A DNA stretch of 64,000 bases from Manis javanica (GCF_040802235.1 NC_133158.1:36026001-36090000), one strand, 5' to 3'; numbered from the stretch's first letter, positions 25,301 through 38,155 are shown. Made by a program: numbers and translations. The notes: generated by a model from the letters alone, not told the origin.

Positions 25301-26182
25301 AAAAGATAGGCAAAAACCTTTTACACATAAACATGAGTGACCTCTTCTTGAACGTATCTCCCCGGGCAAGGAAAACAGCAAAAATGAACAAGTGGGACTA
25401 TATTAAGCTGAAAAGCTTCTGTACAACAAAAGACACCATCAATAGAACAAAAAAGAACCCTACAGTATGGGAGAATATATTTGTAAATGATAGATCTGAT
25501 AAAGGCTTGACGTCCAAAATATATAAAAAGAGCTCACACGCCTCAACAAAAAAACAAATAATCCAATTAAAAAATGGGCAGAGGAACTGAACAGACAGTT
25601 CTCCAAAAAAGAAATACAGATGGCCAACAGACACATGAAAAGATGCTCCACATCGCTGACTATCAGAGAAATGCAAATTAAAACTACAATGAGATATCAC
25701 CTCACATCATTAAGGATAGCTGCCATCCAAAAGACAAACAACAACAAATGTTGGCGAGGCTGTGGAGAAAGGGGAACCCTCCTGCACTGCTGGTGGGAAT
25801 GTAAATTAGTTCAACCATTGCGGAAAGCAGTATGGAGGTTCATCAAAATGCTCAAAACAGACCTACCATTTGACCCAGGAATTCTACTCCTAGGAATTTA
25901 CCCTAAGAACACAGCAATCATGTTTGAGACAGATGCACCCCTATGTTTATTGCAGCACTATTTACAATAGCCAAGAATTGGAAGCAACCTATATGTCCAT
26001 CGGTAGATGAATGGATAAAGAAGATGTGGTACATATACACAATGGAATACTACTCAGTTATAAGAGGGAAAATCCAACCATTTGCAGCAACATGGATGGA
26101 GCTGGAGGGTATTATGCTCAGTGAAATAAGCCAAGCGGAAAAAGAGAAATACCAAATGATTTCACTCATCTGTGGAGTATAA
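22379..26182 (+). pseudogene. LINE-1 ORF2 (endonuclease-reverse transcriptase), multiply broken
   Basis: Endonuclease domain: N-terminal TLNVNGLNAPIKRRR near 22406, then GDFNIPLTPKDRST and a SDHKGI motif to about 23070. RT domain: [15 protein letters not shown] near 23765, [36 protein letters not shown], and the catalytic FADD at 24459-24470. The C-terminal cysteine region lies near 25760-25800 and the end at 26182. The frame changes at least six times (for example near 22475, after 23202, near 23690, near 23970, near 25080 and 25960), and an in-frame TAA at 24441 sits six codons before FADD. No active enzyme can be made. Confidence 0.9.
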
Positions 26183-26521
26183 GAACAAAGGAAAAACTGA
26201 AGGAACAAAACAGCAGCGGAATTACAGAACCCAAAAATGGACTAACAGGTGCCAAAGGGAAAGGGACTGGGGAGGATGGGTGGGTAGGGAGGGATAAGGG
26301 GGGGGAAGAAGAAAGGGGGTATTATGATTAGCATGCATAATGTGGGGGGTGGGAGAAAGGGAAGGGCTGTGCAACACAGAGAAGCCAAGTAGTGATTCTA
26401 CATTTTGCTATGCTGATGGACAGTGACTGTAAAGTGGTTTATAGGGGGGACCTGGTATAGGGGAGAGCCTAGTAAACATAATATTCTTCATGTAAGTGTA
26501 GATTAAAGATTAAAAAAAAAA
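26183..26521 (+). other. LINE-1 3'UTR with G-rich tract and internal A-run
   Basis: Contains the purine/G-rich block (26256-26320, several runs of 3-8 G) typical of mammalian L1 3'UTRs and able to form G-quadruplexes. It then has ATTAAA at 26502-26507 and ten A at 26512-26521. This would be the ordinary L1 3' end, yet no target duplication follows it. Confidence 0.8.
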
Positions 26522-26877
26522 GAAAGAAAAGGGGGATTACTCCTTGATAGGATAAAACTAATGGTAAATCAATGATTAACGCATGCTTTAAATATCCTTA
26601 ATTTTGATCACTTAAAGGGTGTCAGATGATCAGCTATGGAGGTACACTTTTCTGATAATATTCCTTTCTTAAAAAAAAAAAGCAATTCCTGTGTGGTGAC
26701 TTCCAATGAGTTCTACACAATGGTATAAAGGGCATATCAAAGTGTGGGCAAAGGGTCTGTTTGTGTTTATACAGAAGATCAAAGCCTAATTTGGCTACCC
26801 AGAAAATGAACTAAGAGACGATATGAAGAAGAACTTCCAACATCAGCACTCTCTGGAAGATTCATACCAGAAGATGA

Positions 26878-27342
26878 TCATCAAAAATCCTCCACAAAGA
26901 TCCAGGTGATGCTGCAGTTGTAGCTGCATCCATCCCACCGTTTCCTGGACTTGCCATTGGAATGAAGAAGGAGATATCTAAGCTGGCCTGTGCATACAGT
27001 AAAACAACAAATTTGACTGGATCTATACTGTTGGAACTCAACCAAGAATTAGGAGAAGTGCAAGTTGTAGCGCTCCAAAATCTTACGACTACAGACTATC
27101 TATGGTTAAAAGAACATATGGGATGTGAACAGTTCCCAGGAATGTGTTGTTTTAATTTGTCTGATTTCTCTCAGACTGTTCAAGTTCAGTTGGACAATAT
27201 CCATCATATCATAGACAAATTTTCACAAATGCCTAGGGTGCCTAACTGGTTTTCTTGGCTTCACTGGAGATGGCTGGTAATTATAGATCTGCTTTGGTTA
27301 TGTAACTGTATTCCTATTATGTTAAAGTGTGTGCGCAATTAA
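26878..27342 (+). pseudogene. ERV envelope transmembrane-subunit remnant
   Basis: An open frame runs from just after an in-frame TGA (26875-26877) to a stop at 27340-27342, about 154 residues. It has a hydrophobic proline-rich start (fusion-peptide-like position), a heptad-rich helix, and a CX6CC motif (C-EQFPGM-CC, near 27121-27149) of the type shared by gamma- and deltaretroviral-like envelopes. A tryptophan-rich membrane-proximal stretch and a hydrophobic membrane segment follow at the C-terminus. The surface subunit is absent and the upstream part is closed by stops. The immunosuppressive-like region is poorly matched. It is an old broken fragment with no evidence that it is expressed as protein. 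Confidence 0.7.
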
Positions 27343-27982
27343 GTTAGTAGTTTAAAACCTATACATGCTTAAGTTACTCTACAAGAAGATATGTCAAAGA
27401 AATAATCAATCCTCCCATGTTTTCTTCCATCTGCTAACTCTATAGCTTTTCTTCTTCCTTCCTAATTACAACCCTTAAATAGAATTCGTGCCTCATATCG
27501 AATTTACCGAGTATCATAATTCCTCCAAGTGGTAAAGATACCTCAAGACAAATGTTGGGCATAGAAGCCACAGGGCATAAATCTGCAAAGTAAAAAGCTA
27601 ACCTTTTCAAACAATATGGCTTCTCTCTCTTACCAACTTTATATGTCTCTGTATGGCCCCAGAAGATGACTGGTTAGCCAGAGACAGGTAAAATTCCTCA
27701 AGGGAGGAACAACCTAAGACAGGCACAGTCGCAGGGCGGCCATCAGGTGAGAAATTGGGCATCAACAGTGGTGAAGCTTAGTACCTCACCCCCCGTTTTG
27801 AGAGAAACATTCTGCATCCGTGGATGTTTTAATGCCCTTGTCTAGCTTGGATTAACATAGTCTACAGGCACACACGTGATCATCTACAATTGCTCTCTTA
27901 CAACACTAAACTATGTTTTCTACCTTTATCTTGCATGTACCTACCACTTCAGCATTTTATTAAAAATAAAAATAATAATAAT

Positions 27983-27993
27983 AAAGGGAGAAA
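27983..27993 (+). other. Retroviral polypurine tract
   Basis: AAAGGGAGAAA directly abutting TG of the LTR, the expected plus-strand primer position in a retrovirus. Confidence 0.65.
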
Positions 27994-28310
27994 TGTGGGA
28001 TCCACATATAAATCAAGTATAAAAATCAAACGAATATTCATATTTGACCTGATTGTTTATAGTTCATAATGCGTGATCAAAAGTGAAAGTTTCTGTGATG
28101 ACTGCCCTGTACTGTTCACCATGTAAGAACTTATTCACTATGTAAGAATTTGTTCACCATGTAAGAACGTGTTCGTTATACTTCAGAAGATTGAAGACTG
28201 ATGAGAATTAGGCTTGAGATGGATTAATGATTGTACATTGAGCATTGACTCCCCTATACAGAATTTTATTGTTAACAACCATTTGATCAATAAATATGAG
28301 AGATGCCCTC
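27994..28310 (+). repeat. ERV 3' LTR (U3-R), ending at its poly(A) site
   Basis: Begins TGTGGGATCCACATATAAAT after the polypurine tract. Three 19-bp direct repeats (GTTCACCATGTAAGAACTT-type) lie at 28114-28170 in the U3-like part. AATAAA lies at 28289-28294, and 16 nt later the sequence changes to pure A. U5 is missing, as expected if this is a reverse-transcribed polyadenylated RNA rather than an integrated provirus. The last 150 bp are shared with the ISY1 intron 4 insertion. Confidence 0.75.
28114..28170 (+). repeat. Three 19-bp tandem repeats in LTR U3
   Basis: Units 28114-28132, 28133-28151 and 28152-28170; the outer two differ at one base (third from... near the 3' end) and the middle one at about four bases. 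Position in U3 suggests an enhancer-like array, but function is inference. Confidence 0.85.
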
Positions 28311-28338
28311 AAAAAAAAAACAAAAACCATGGCTGGTG

Positions 28339-28604
28339 AGCATTGAGGATTCCCAAAAAGGTGAATCCATGTACAGTGGTAAAAACTCAGCTGGATCTTG
28401 TCCTATAGTTATATGGAAAACACTTATATGAGTATATGTTGAACTTGGATATTTAGCTAAGGAGATTTTCTGGTTTCTTTTTCACACTTAAAGTGTAATG
28501 GAAGAGCAAAGAGATAAATCTTGAGTACTGTTAAAAAGGACCTTGAACTTGATGATCTTGGAAATCATCCACACCGCAAAAGATGCTAAAATGAGGTTCA
28601 CTCA
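28339..28604 (+). mobile_element. MaLR internal region, continued
   Basis: Resumes the MaLR-internal sequence interrupted at 20277 ('agcattgaggattcccaaaa', 'gtactgttaaaaaggacctt'). It is then interrupted again by an older L1 at about 28605. Confidence 0.6.
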
Positions 28605-30018
28605 ATAGAACTAGAGAGCCCAGATATAACCCCACACATGTATGGCCAATTAATGTATGATAAAGGAGCCATGAATATACAATGGGGAAAGTCAGCCTCT
28701 TCAACAGCTGGTGTTGGGAAAACTGGACAGCCATGCACAAGAGAATGAAACTGGATTACTGTCTAACTCCATACACAAAAGTAAACTCAAAATGGATCAA
28801 AGACATAAATGTAAGACATGAAACCATAGAACTCTTAGAAGAAAACATAGGCAAAAATCTCTAGAACATAAGCATGAGCAATTTTTTACTGGACACATCT
28901 CCTTGGGCAAGGGAAACAAAATAAAAAATGAACAAGTGGGACTACATCAAACTAAAAACTTCTGTATGGCAAAGGACACCTTCAGCAAATCAAAAAGGCA
29001 CCCTATAGTATGGGAAAATATATTCATAAGTGACTTATCCGATAAGGGGTTAACATCCAAAATACATAAAGAACTCAAAGCCTCAACACCAAAAAACAAA
29101 TAACTCAATTAAAAAATGGAGGACCTAAACAAATATTTTTTCCAAAGCAGCAATACAGACGGCCAGCATGCCCATGAAAAGGTGCACCACCTTCACTAAT
29201 CAGGGAAATGCAAATCAAAACCTCAATGAGCGCACAACAGTCAGAATGGCTACTATCCAAAAGTCAGTAACAAATGCTGGCAAGGATATGGAGAAAGGGG
29301 AACCCTCCTACACTGTTGGTGGGAATGTAAATTGGTGCAGCCAGTATGGAAAGCGGTATGGAGGTGCCTCAAAAAACTAAAAATAGAAATACCATATGAC
29401 CCAGTAATTCCACTTCTAGGAATTTACCCAATGAAAAAAAAATCCCTGATTCAAAAAGATATATGCATCCATGTTTATTGCCACATTATATATGATAGCC
29501 AAGATACGGAAGCAACCAAAGTGCCCGTCAATAGATGAATGGATTAAGATATGGTACACGTACACAATGGAATATTCAGCCATAAAAAAAGAAATTCTGC
29601 CATTTGTGACAACATGGATGGACCTAAAGGGTATTATGCTAAGTGAAATAAGCCAGGCAGAGAAAGACAAATACCATATGATTTCACTTATTTGTGGAAT
29701 CAAAAACAAAACTAACAAAACAGCAGTAGACACAGACACTGAGAAGTGACTGGTGGTTACCGTGGGGAAGGGGCTGGAGTGGGTGGGGAGAGTGGGAGGG
29801 ATAAAGGGGCACAAAAATTCTCAATCATATTAGTTGGTCACAGGGATGGTAGTACAGCATAGCGAATATAGCCAGTGATTCTGTAACATCTATGCTGACA
29901 GATAGTAACTGCACTAGTGGGGGTGAGGATTTCATACTACAGTAACTGTTGAACCAGTGTTGTATGCTTGAAACCAATATTAAAGTGTTTATCAATGATA
30001 CTTCAATAAAAAAAATGC
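28605..30018 (+). mobile_element. 5'-truncated older LINE-1 (L1MA-like) 3' end
   Basis: Contains the end of ORF2 in several frames (for example [20 protein letters not shown] near 28744 and MEYSAIKKEILPFVTTWMDL near 29567, broken by frameshifts). The 3'UTR carries 'tagttggtcacagggatggt' and 'tatcaatgatacttcaataa' and ends in an A-rich tail near 30018. Same subfamily as the copy at 51464. Boundaries are approximate; no clear target duplication was found. Confidence 0.8.
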
Positions 30019-30710
30019 TTGAGGGGAAAAAAAGGGAAAGTACATTAAAAAAATAGAGAATAACAAAAAAAATTGGTCAATTCACTGGGAAGTACACTCT
30101 GGAGAAAAAAGGGTGTGGTTGGACATTTTCCTAGTGCCTCAAAAGCATCAAAAAATTAGAATTCTACACTGATGGCTTTCTGCTATAAACAAGTGCTTCC
30201 CTCCATGAAAAAGAATGGATGACCCCTAGGGAGGAAGCTCAAGCCCAGGGAATATTCTCAGGCCTTGAAACCTAACTGTTTGCCCAGCTGGGTTTCAAGT
30301 TTGGCTCAGAACAGCGACCCCTTTTTTTGTTTTCTCCCATTTATTAGAGCAGTGTCTATTATTGGTGTCCTATGCCTACGCACCATTGGCTTTTGGGAGC
30401 CAGTAACTTAACATACCCAGATCTCACCCATACCTGGGGATTCAGGGAATTGAGACAGTGAGATTGGGACTTAGGGCACTGATGAGACTTTACTTTGATG
30501 AGTTGTGATGGGCCAGTTGGTGATGTCCAGATGAAGTGAATGTTTCACACACAAGGTGGCTGTGAATCTTTAGGGGCCAGGGGCCAGACTGAGGTAAGGA
30601 GAGTACTCTGCCAAAGTGGTACCTGTCCTAATCCCCAAGACTCTGGCAAAAGGACACTGTAGATGTGATTATGTCACAGCTTCCCTGGAAACTAATACAG
30701 CAGTTGATTC
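30019..30710 (+). mobile_element. MaLR internal 3' part and truncated LTR
   Basis: 'ttgttttctcccatttatta', 'tgtcctatgcctacgcacca', 'gatgagactttactttgatg' are typical of MaLR internal 3' regions. 30630-30710 begins an LTR resembling the one at 19575 but stops after about 80 bp. Together with 19575-20277 and 28339-28604 this makes one nested element. Confidence 0.65.
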
Positions 30711-31885
30711 CTTGTCTGAGAGCAAGAAAAAATCAGAATTAGGGGCATTCTGCTCTTAGCAGAAAATGAGGACGTGGCTCTATGTGCATAAAATAATAAA
30801 AAATCATTTTTAGAAGGCCATGAGTTCCTAATTTTGCTAAGAAAAGCTAAAAGGATATAAAAAGTCATAAATATGAGTATGAAAGACACTTCTAATTATA
30901 TAAATGTGAATTACAATTCATCTATGAATTAGTGAATAGAAATGTCCTTATCAGCCAGACAATCCAGAAAATGTATCAATTCTACAAGACCAAAAAGACC
31001 TATCAACACCTGTAGCCTAAAGTAAAAAAATTTTGTAACGCAGTCTCTGGGGAAAAGGATCTGAACATTTGAAAGGTATTTTGAAAGATACAGATTAACA
31101 GACCCATCATGTACTAAAATGTGCTGAGAAACTGTCTTGAAAAGATTCAACCTCACTTCCTCACTTCCAGCATCTCAGGGTTTGATCACCTTTGGGCTTC
31201 TGTGTCCCAACCTAGGGTTAACCAGCCAAAAATATCAGAAACTCCCACACTAATGATCTGAGATGGTATTCTTTTTCTCCTGAGTCTGACTAAGAGGATT
31301 AACTCCCAAGAGAAGTATAAACATGGAACATGGTAAATTAAAATCCTTAGTAAAGCTTATTACTGGAACATCACAAAAGTATATGAAAAGGCTTACATTA
31401 ATAAAACTCTAAACCATTGTTTGTAGTAGGTTTCATATTCCCAATGCCAAATTAAATTTCTAATCAAAGTTCAAATTGTGAACAAATTTGGAATCAAGAT
31501 CTAAATGCCAAGATTGATCTTCAAAATGTTGCTCAGGTTTAACAAAGTATAAACAGTTTAAAATAGACTATGCCTCCATGCACTGAAGCATTAGACTCTC
31601 TCCCCAACTGAGTGGAGCCAATTAGCTGTTACCCTCCCTAAAGGGACCTGGGCTCGCCTCTGGTTTCATACAGAGCTACCTCCTCCACTTCCCAGCTGAC
31701 CCACTGCTTCACTTGTATCACCATCTGTTGCCTTCCAAAGGTTCCAGAGTTAGTGGCCATACATTAAAGGTGTCCCCGAACAGATTCAACCAGGCCTATT
31801 TAGACTTGCCAAACATACTGAAAGGTATTCCTCTCGTGGCATGCAAAGAATCTGGTGACACTGTAGGAAGAGCTTAAATAAAATA
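30711..31885. other. Intergenic, no gene seen
   Basis: A/T-rich sequence without a recognisable gene. Short open frames on the minus strand near 30692-31156 are unsupported. No repeat family was confidently identified. Confidence 0.4.
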
Positions 31886-32075
31886 AGAGATACCATTTAT
31901 TGTTCTACTGAGTGCTAGGGCCTTTACAATGTCTCATGCATTCCATCAGTTATCCTGAAAGACAGGGCTTTTGTTAATAAAATAAAGAGATACCATTTAT
32001 TGTTCTACTGAGTGCTAGGGCCTTTACAATGTCTCATGCATTCCATCAGTTATCCTGAAAGACAGGGCTTTTGTT
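31886..32075. repeat. Perfect 100-bp-period tandem duplication inside a MIR
   Basis: 31886-31975 and 31986-32075 are identical over 90 bp at an offset of exactly 100. The unit contains MIR-like text ('ctactgagtgctagggcctt', 'atcctgaaagacagggcttt'), and the MIR continues after the second unit ('aaaaatgaggaagctagagc'). Perfect identity implies a recent duplication or an assembly artefact. Confidence 0.9.
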
Positions 32076-32739
32076 TTTTTACTTAAAAATGAGGAAGCTA
32101 GAGCTTAGAGCTACTGGCTGTTTTAAATCTAAGCCAACAACAGACTTAGATCTGAGATTCCAGTCCACAGTCCATATTGTTTCCATGATGCTATGCAGCC
32201 ATAAAGATGAATAAGGCCCCGCTGCAAAAACCAAAGGGTTTTGGAGGCAAGGGTACAGGAGTACCAACGGATCTTGTGGGAGACAGTGCAAGGCTACTTG
32301 GCCAGATTTCAGATGTCACACACATTAATTCCTGGGACCTCTTACTCCTGGCTTGCCTTTTTAAGGATTTGAGTTCTTTCACTAATTGCTCATCATGACT
32401 GAAGTACTAACATAGATGTAGACATTTATCATCCATGGCTGCCAAGCCATTTGGTGCAAGGCTGATGGGAGACTTTATAATGGATGGAAAGGACAAATCA
32501 TCTGAACCTACGGACAATGCTTAGTATCATCAAAAGTAAAGCAATCTGATGCAACAGGAAGTGCACAGCACCCCGTGAAAGATCTTACCTAAAAGAAAAA
32601 AAAACACTAAAATATAATCAAGGGTCTAAATCTGAAAACTGCTCTGCAGAAACTCTGGGAGATAAGATCATGTGAAACAATAATAGAGGGATACAACCAA
32701 ACGACAGGTCATCGGGAATGCAGTATTTTTTTCCAAGAT

Positions 32740-33075
32740 AGGGAACTGTCTCAGACTTAAGATTCAAGACATGCTATGTATACAGAGCATTTGGATCTTG
32801 ATTCAAATAAACCAGTTAGAAAAAAGTATTCTTGCATCGACTGAAGAAAATTAAAGACTGAGTTTTTCATGCTACTGAAGAATTTTGAATCTTGTCAAAT
32901 ATTAATATTGCAGTTGTTTTAAAAACACGAGTGAAATTATATGAAGGTAGAGATTTGCTTTAAAACCTCAAAAAGTGGGGAGACACGCTAAAATTGGTTG
33001 TTGAAGGTGGCTAAGCATTGTATTATAGACTTCACTTAAGACTTTTCATAATGAAAAATATTTTTAGAAGTTAAA
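32740..33075 (+). repeat. Old LINE-1 3'-end relic (L1ME-like)
   Basis: 'ttggatcttgattcaaataa' followed at the end by 'acttttcataatgaaaaata' and 'tttttagaagtt' resembles ancient L1 3' ends. Strongly diverged. Confidence 0.5.
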
Positions 33076-34665
33076 ATGAAATCAAATGGAAAATGTCCTC
33101 TCCATACATTACCATTTTGAAAATACTCGTTCCAACAAGACAGTTTTTGGTTGACCTGATTCAGCAACCTTGTTAGTGAAGCAATTTTGTAGAAAGTTGA
33201 CGTAAACTTGGCAGCTGGAAGAATTGTGATCTAATTCCAAAAACTGGCATGAAAATCACTGGAGTGAATAGACTCTTCCACTTGCCAGCAGTCAGCAAAC
33301 ATTGGCAAGTCAACACCTGTAAGCTCTTGCTTCTGTTCAGGTGTACTATTTGCAAATAGGAATAAAAAATCTGCCTCTGAAATTTTGTTTTCAGAAGAGA
33401 GGGTCTGTGACTGCAAGCTCTGACCTCTGCCCTATCTGTTCAGGCTCACTGAACTACCCAGATAGTTTGGTGGCAACTACCACCCAGTATATTAGACAAG
33501 CAAATGGGTCAACCCCAGAGATGAGTGTTGCTTCACCTGTTAGACCATGTCATTTGCACAAATATAGCTTTTGACTTTACCAAATTAAAAATAGCACCTG
33601 GAAGCACGGAATGCAATCCCATCCCTCTAAGAGGGCCTAAATCAGCCAGGAATCTTCTCGTCTTAACCAATTCATCCAGGTCCAAGCCATTCTCTATTAG
33701 AAGGTTCCTGAAAGCTCCAATGATCATATAAAGCTGCCTCATAAACAGCAGGTACGTCAGGCAAGCATCAAGTACTAAGAAACACCCAGTTCATGTGCCC
33801 AGCCCGAGTCTCCGGCCCAATCCAGGGAGTATATAGTAGAGGTAGAACGACAGGCTCCCCATCTCCTTTTGGGAACTGCTCTCCCTTCCACCCCACAGGT
33901 GCCCACTTTAAGCAGAGGCCTCACTGTGATTACCTTGCTCCAATGGCTACCGTTATTGAGGGCACAAGAGGGTAAGCTGACTGCAACTAACACTTAAACC
34001 ACACCTAAGGGAAGAGCATGGTTACCCTGTGAAGGTAAAGCCATGAGATGGGATGATTACAAGTGCAGCCATGCTTATTATGAAAGAAGTCCACCTCAAT
34101 GAAGTAGAAAACTCTTGAGAAGTCACCAAATTACCTGTCTGCCACCAAACTATTTTTACTCAAGCCTGGTCACTTAGCAATACTGTGTGTGGGAACCAAG
34201 AGTAGTCAGGTTCTAAGCCCTGGTTCATGGGTCATACTGCAACATAATGAAAAATGCAAGGCTGAAAGCTGAGAAACACAACAGCAGGGAGAAGAGAACT
34301 GGGAACTACCAGAACTGAAATGTACCCACTACTCAATGGAGTTGCCTCGGTCTCCTCAAGCCCATTAAGGAAAGCACATTTAAGTTACAGAACAGAACAT
34401 CAGTGCAAAATAGACCAAGTCAGCTATTTTTAAGAAACCACTATCTGCTTCTTGCTATCAGATACACATATGCTGCCTGCCTTAGGATAAGGGCTTAATA
34501 TGACAGCTTGCTATCAAAACATTTACTAAAGTATCATAAATAGCAGTTTACTTTCTTGACAAGGTATGTAGTGGGGATTGATACAGATAGATGTGAAGCA
34601 GTAATATTTAAAGAATGTGCTTTCAATTCTAAGGCAAGCAAAAAGGATTACACATAAACCACTGT
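33076..34665. other. Intergenic, unassigned
   Basis: Minus-strand open frames at 33173-33416 and 33533-33742 do not join into one protein and were not recognised. No repeat family is clear. Confidence 0.35.
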
Positions 34666-34667
34666 AA

Positions 34668-34900
34668 TTAAGAGCATAAGCACTGGACCCATCTGTTCTC
34701 AAACTCCAACTGTACCACTGGGGCTGTAACCCAGGTTACCTAACCCAGTAGTCTACAACCAGTGGCACCCTAGAATCACCTCGAAGCTTATAAAATGCTG
34801 ATGCTTAAGACCCACCCTGACAGTCAAGCTAAATGCTCACATCTCAGATTTCAGTAAACGATGTTACTAACCCCTACTTCACAAGACTGTCAGGGTTCAT
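34668..34900 (+). repeat. MIR split by a MER5-like DNA transposon relic
   Basis: 34668-34743 is a MIR 5' half ('agagcataagcactggaccc', 'gtaacccaggttacctaacc'). 34744-34855 resembles MER5A ('caaccagtggcaccctagaa', 'tcacctcgaagcttataaaa'). 34856-34900 looks like the MIR continuation ('cccctacttcacaagactgt'). Confidence 0.5.
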
Positions 34901-37824
34901 GCTTTTCAACTGCTAAAGCAGTTTGCTTTTCATAGCAAGCACTGAAGGGTCACAACAGTAGCCCCTAATACTTCGGGTGGCATACAGCAAACAAGTAGTG
35001 TTTATTCAAAGAACTTACAATTTTTACCAGTCTTTAAATAATGGAGTTAAGTTTAACTTGGACTGTCTCAACAAATACTAATATTACATATATTAAGGCC
35101 ACCAGGGAATTAGGAGACAGGAAAGACAAGTATACACTAGTAACTTTGACGGAACAAAAATCTCAGGGTTTTGTCTCTGGCACTTTATCCAAGTAGACAA
35201 GGTTACAAATGCACCTGTCCTAGACAGCATAAGCTAATGTTTTCTGGAAAAGCCAACCTTCCCAAAGCCCTCTGCCACTGATAAAGGCAAAGTGCGGTTT
35301 TGTGCACATTGCTGGGCAACCACTGCACTAGACTTCTGAAATGCAGAATGCACACAGGTGCCTCAGATGTAACCGTGTCACTAGCTCCATCACTGTACCT
35401 TTGGTTGTAATACAGCCTATCAGTTCTGTGGGGAGGAAAGGAATCCTTACCTACTGTAGAGAGGGAGGAATCTGTTTTGCTCAACCAGTGGAATTATATT
35501 CAACGTTCCTATCAATTGTGTAACAAGTTTATGAACTCAAAGCAACATCCACAGAAAGGATCATAAATACTCAGTCTTAAGTGAAAAGATACAGGGGACC
35601 AAGTGACATGCTAAATTTCAAGGGAAATGCCTATCACAATGGAAAAATGACTGCCTTAGAATAATCAAGTTCTGTATAAACAGTAAAACTGACGTAATGC
35701 AACATTACATATTCTTAGAATATTCTTGCAAAAATGAGTTCAAGCTGAACCTTGAAGCCTCTAGACCAGGAAACACATACAATGACACGAAGATTCTAAA
35801 AAAATCAATAAATATAAGACATTCAAGAAATTAGTCCCTTCAAAAAAATCAAGGTTATGAGGAAATGGAACTGTTAGATTGGTAGAGATTAAAGATTATC
35901 AATAAAATGCAATTTATTAACCCTGGGTGGACGTTGGATTGAAAAACCTAGCTATGGAAAACTTTGATACAACTGGGTCATTTGAACATTGTATTAGGTT
36001 ATCAGATGGCACTAGGGAAATATCAAAGTATGGAAATGGAATTGTGATCCTGAGAATGTCTGTTCTTACAAGAAACATGCCAGAACATTCAGGGGTGAAG
36101 TTCAAACCTCAATTTTTCTTTCAGGTGGCTCAGCAACAAGTATTTGCTGTTAAATCTGAATGGAAAATATATGTATGTGATCACTGTACTGCTTTTATTA
36201 TATTATTCAAATAAGTTTAGGTAAGAACTCCACCTGATGCACTCATTTAAGGCACCAAAGAAGCTTTGAGAGGCTGAGAAACAACTATTCTAGAAGCTGG
36301 CAAAAAAGGCACCAAAAAGCAGGGACACGAAGGAAGACAAGCTTTATCCATTAGTGCGAAATTCCCTGTAGTGCGTCCACCTCTCCACCCCCTTAACACT
36401 GTTTCAAGAGATGCCCTTCACCTTTTGTCTAGCTTGCAGGGATGGGAATCTCAGAGAAACACAGGGAATTGGTTTCTTCTTAGTCTGTATCTCTCCTGTA
36501 AGAATTCAAGAACACACATTTCCCAGAAGTGAAGTTGCCTACCCCCAAACTTCACTTTGACAAAACCATTCATGTTACTAAGCTTACTGTTACTCTCTGA
36601 AGTGAAATGCTCATTGGCTCCTAGTTTGATTTCCCTGTAAAGCACAAATTTTCACACACTTGCTCAGTAGAGTTAAAAAAAAAAATGCTATCTTACAAAA
36701 GAACACCTTGTGATCTGCTGTGACGAGGTACTTAATAATTATGTTATCAGAGGGTCCTGAGACAAAAGGGTGCTAGGTACTATAAAAGAATGGTTGTGTG
36801 AGGCAAGCAGTTCTAAACCTCCTATTTGCTGTTTGGTTTTCCTCCTAGAAACCAGACATATGGGGGAGACATAACCCCATGTGCACCACCCCCACTATCC
36901 CAGAATTTAGTTACATTTAACAGTGATGCCTTTGAAAATAGGTCTTCCCTTATGCTATTTCATATTTGTGGTACAACCTAAAATTACCAAGATATTTAAT
37001 TTGCTTAACATCTGAGAGACACCATTTGCTCGATAAAAATATCAAATGAAAAAGAAACACGTAAGCTTGTATTCACAAGGAAATGAATCTACATCATGAC
37101 TTCACCTTCTTGCCTGCTTCAGACTATTAATTGGACGAAGTTAGAACTGGCATAGCACAGACCTTAACACTCCAGGGATACATCATCAAAAGCAGACCAG
37201 ACTCTACCTGGAGGATGAAAAAGTCACAATAGATCCAAAGTGGAAAGTCACATGGCATTGTGGAGGGGGAAAAATGGACTAGTCGGGAAAGCATGTTGTT
37301 ACTGTATTTAGTTTACTGGACACACAAAAAAGAACAGAGAGCTTAGGCTTGGAAGGATACCTGTCTAGTCTCTAAATACATCCTTCAAGCAAATTAAGCT
37401 TCTACTAACTCATCTACAGAGATGAATTCATCAACATGACTTCTGAAGTCATCTCAACACTCCATCCGATCCTAGGGGAAAAAACAAGAAATACAACATT
37501 TCAGATCCTTGTGAAGCCCAGGGCAAACATGGTATGCTCAAACACAGCAATGGTATTAAAACTATAATGGTAATGAACACAGTACATTATAATAGATTAG
37601 AAAGAATTAAATGTCTTGTGCCCCTGCAAAACTGAGAATAAAGTTACCTAAAGACTATGCTTCCTTGGAATAGTTTCCACTGCTGAAGACATGACTGAGT
37701 CAGTGTTAAAAGAAAAGTCCAAACTGTCAGCTTTCGGTCCTCCACATTCCCCTCTTTAATATGGCGTTTTGCACTATATACATTCATGAAAATTTGAAAC
37801 AAACAAAAAGAACTTTAGTCAAAC
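34901..37824. other. Intergenic downstream of CNBP
   Basis: 35880-36160 resembles another ancient L1 3' end ('tttgaacattgtattaggtt', 'gaacattcaggggtgaagtt'); an open frame across it at 35927-36214 is treated as chance. The rest appears unique with no gene seen. Confidence 0.4.
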
Positions 37825-37842
37825 TCCCCTTCCTCCTCCAGC

Positions 37843-37848
37843 TTTATT
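37843..37848 (-). promoter_or_regulatory. Distal CNBP poly(A) signal (AATAAA)
   Basis: CCAATAAAGCTGGAGG on the minus strand, about 850 nt past the stop codon, with purine-rich sequence downstream. Confidence 0.6.
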
Positions 37849-38155
37849 GGATAGTTTAAAATTACATTTCTATTTTCTAGGACTTCAGTTGCTTTTTCCA
37901 TCTGACTTTTAAAAACTGATTACAGCAAATGAAAACACAGTTGTCTAAGTGATATAGTATACAAAAATAACATCTTGATTTCTGTGAAAATGCATTTCTC
38001 TGCAATTCCTGAATAACTCCAAATTATGCTAGCTCTAAGCGTAGATGTTTACTCTGGGTTTTAGATTTAGTCTTTCAAAAAACGCGTTCTAAACCTTTGC
38101 CATCACCATCTATACCCAGCATCAGTGCTGTGATGAAGTTGTTCCTGGTTAAGCT

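Larger units (their letters stand above)
26522..27993 (+). mobile_element. Transduced ERV segment (envelope region to polypurine tract)
   Basis: Non-L1 sequence between the internal L1 A-run and the LTR. A further A-run at 26671-26681 may mark another layer of rearrangement near its start. It contains the envelope remnant described separately and then noncoding sequence. It ends in a polypurine tract AAAGGGAGAAA at 27983-27993 immediately before an LTR-like TGTGGGATCC. This order (env, PPT, 3' LTR) is that of the 3' end of a retrovirus. Confidence 0.75.
20278..28320 (+). mobile_element. Full-length LINE-1 with 3'-transduced ERV tail, single insertion
   Basis: The element begins GGGGCGGAGCCAAGATGG, a canonical L1 5' end, and runs through 5'UTR, ORF1, ORF2 and L1 3'UTR. 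It passes an internal A-run (26512-26521) without a boundary, continues through ERV-derived sequence, and ends in AATAAA plus poly(A) at 28311-28320. Only one pair of target-site duplications flanks the whole 8.04 kb (20260-20277 and 28321-28338, 17 of 18 identical). Length and order therefore argue for one retrotransposition event of a chimeric RNA. It sits inside the MaLR internal region. All coding frames are broken, so this copy cannot be autonomous now. Confidence 0.85.
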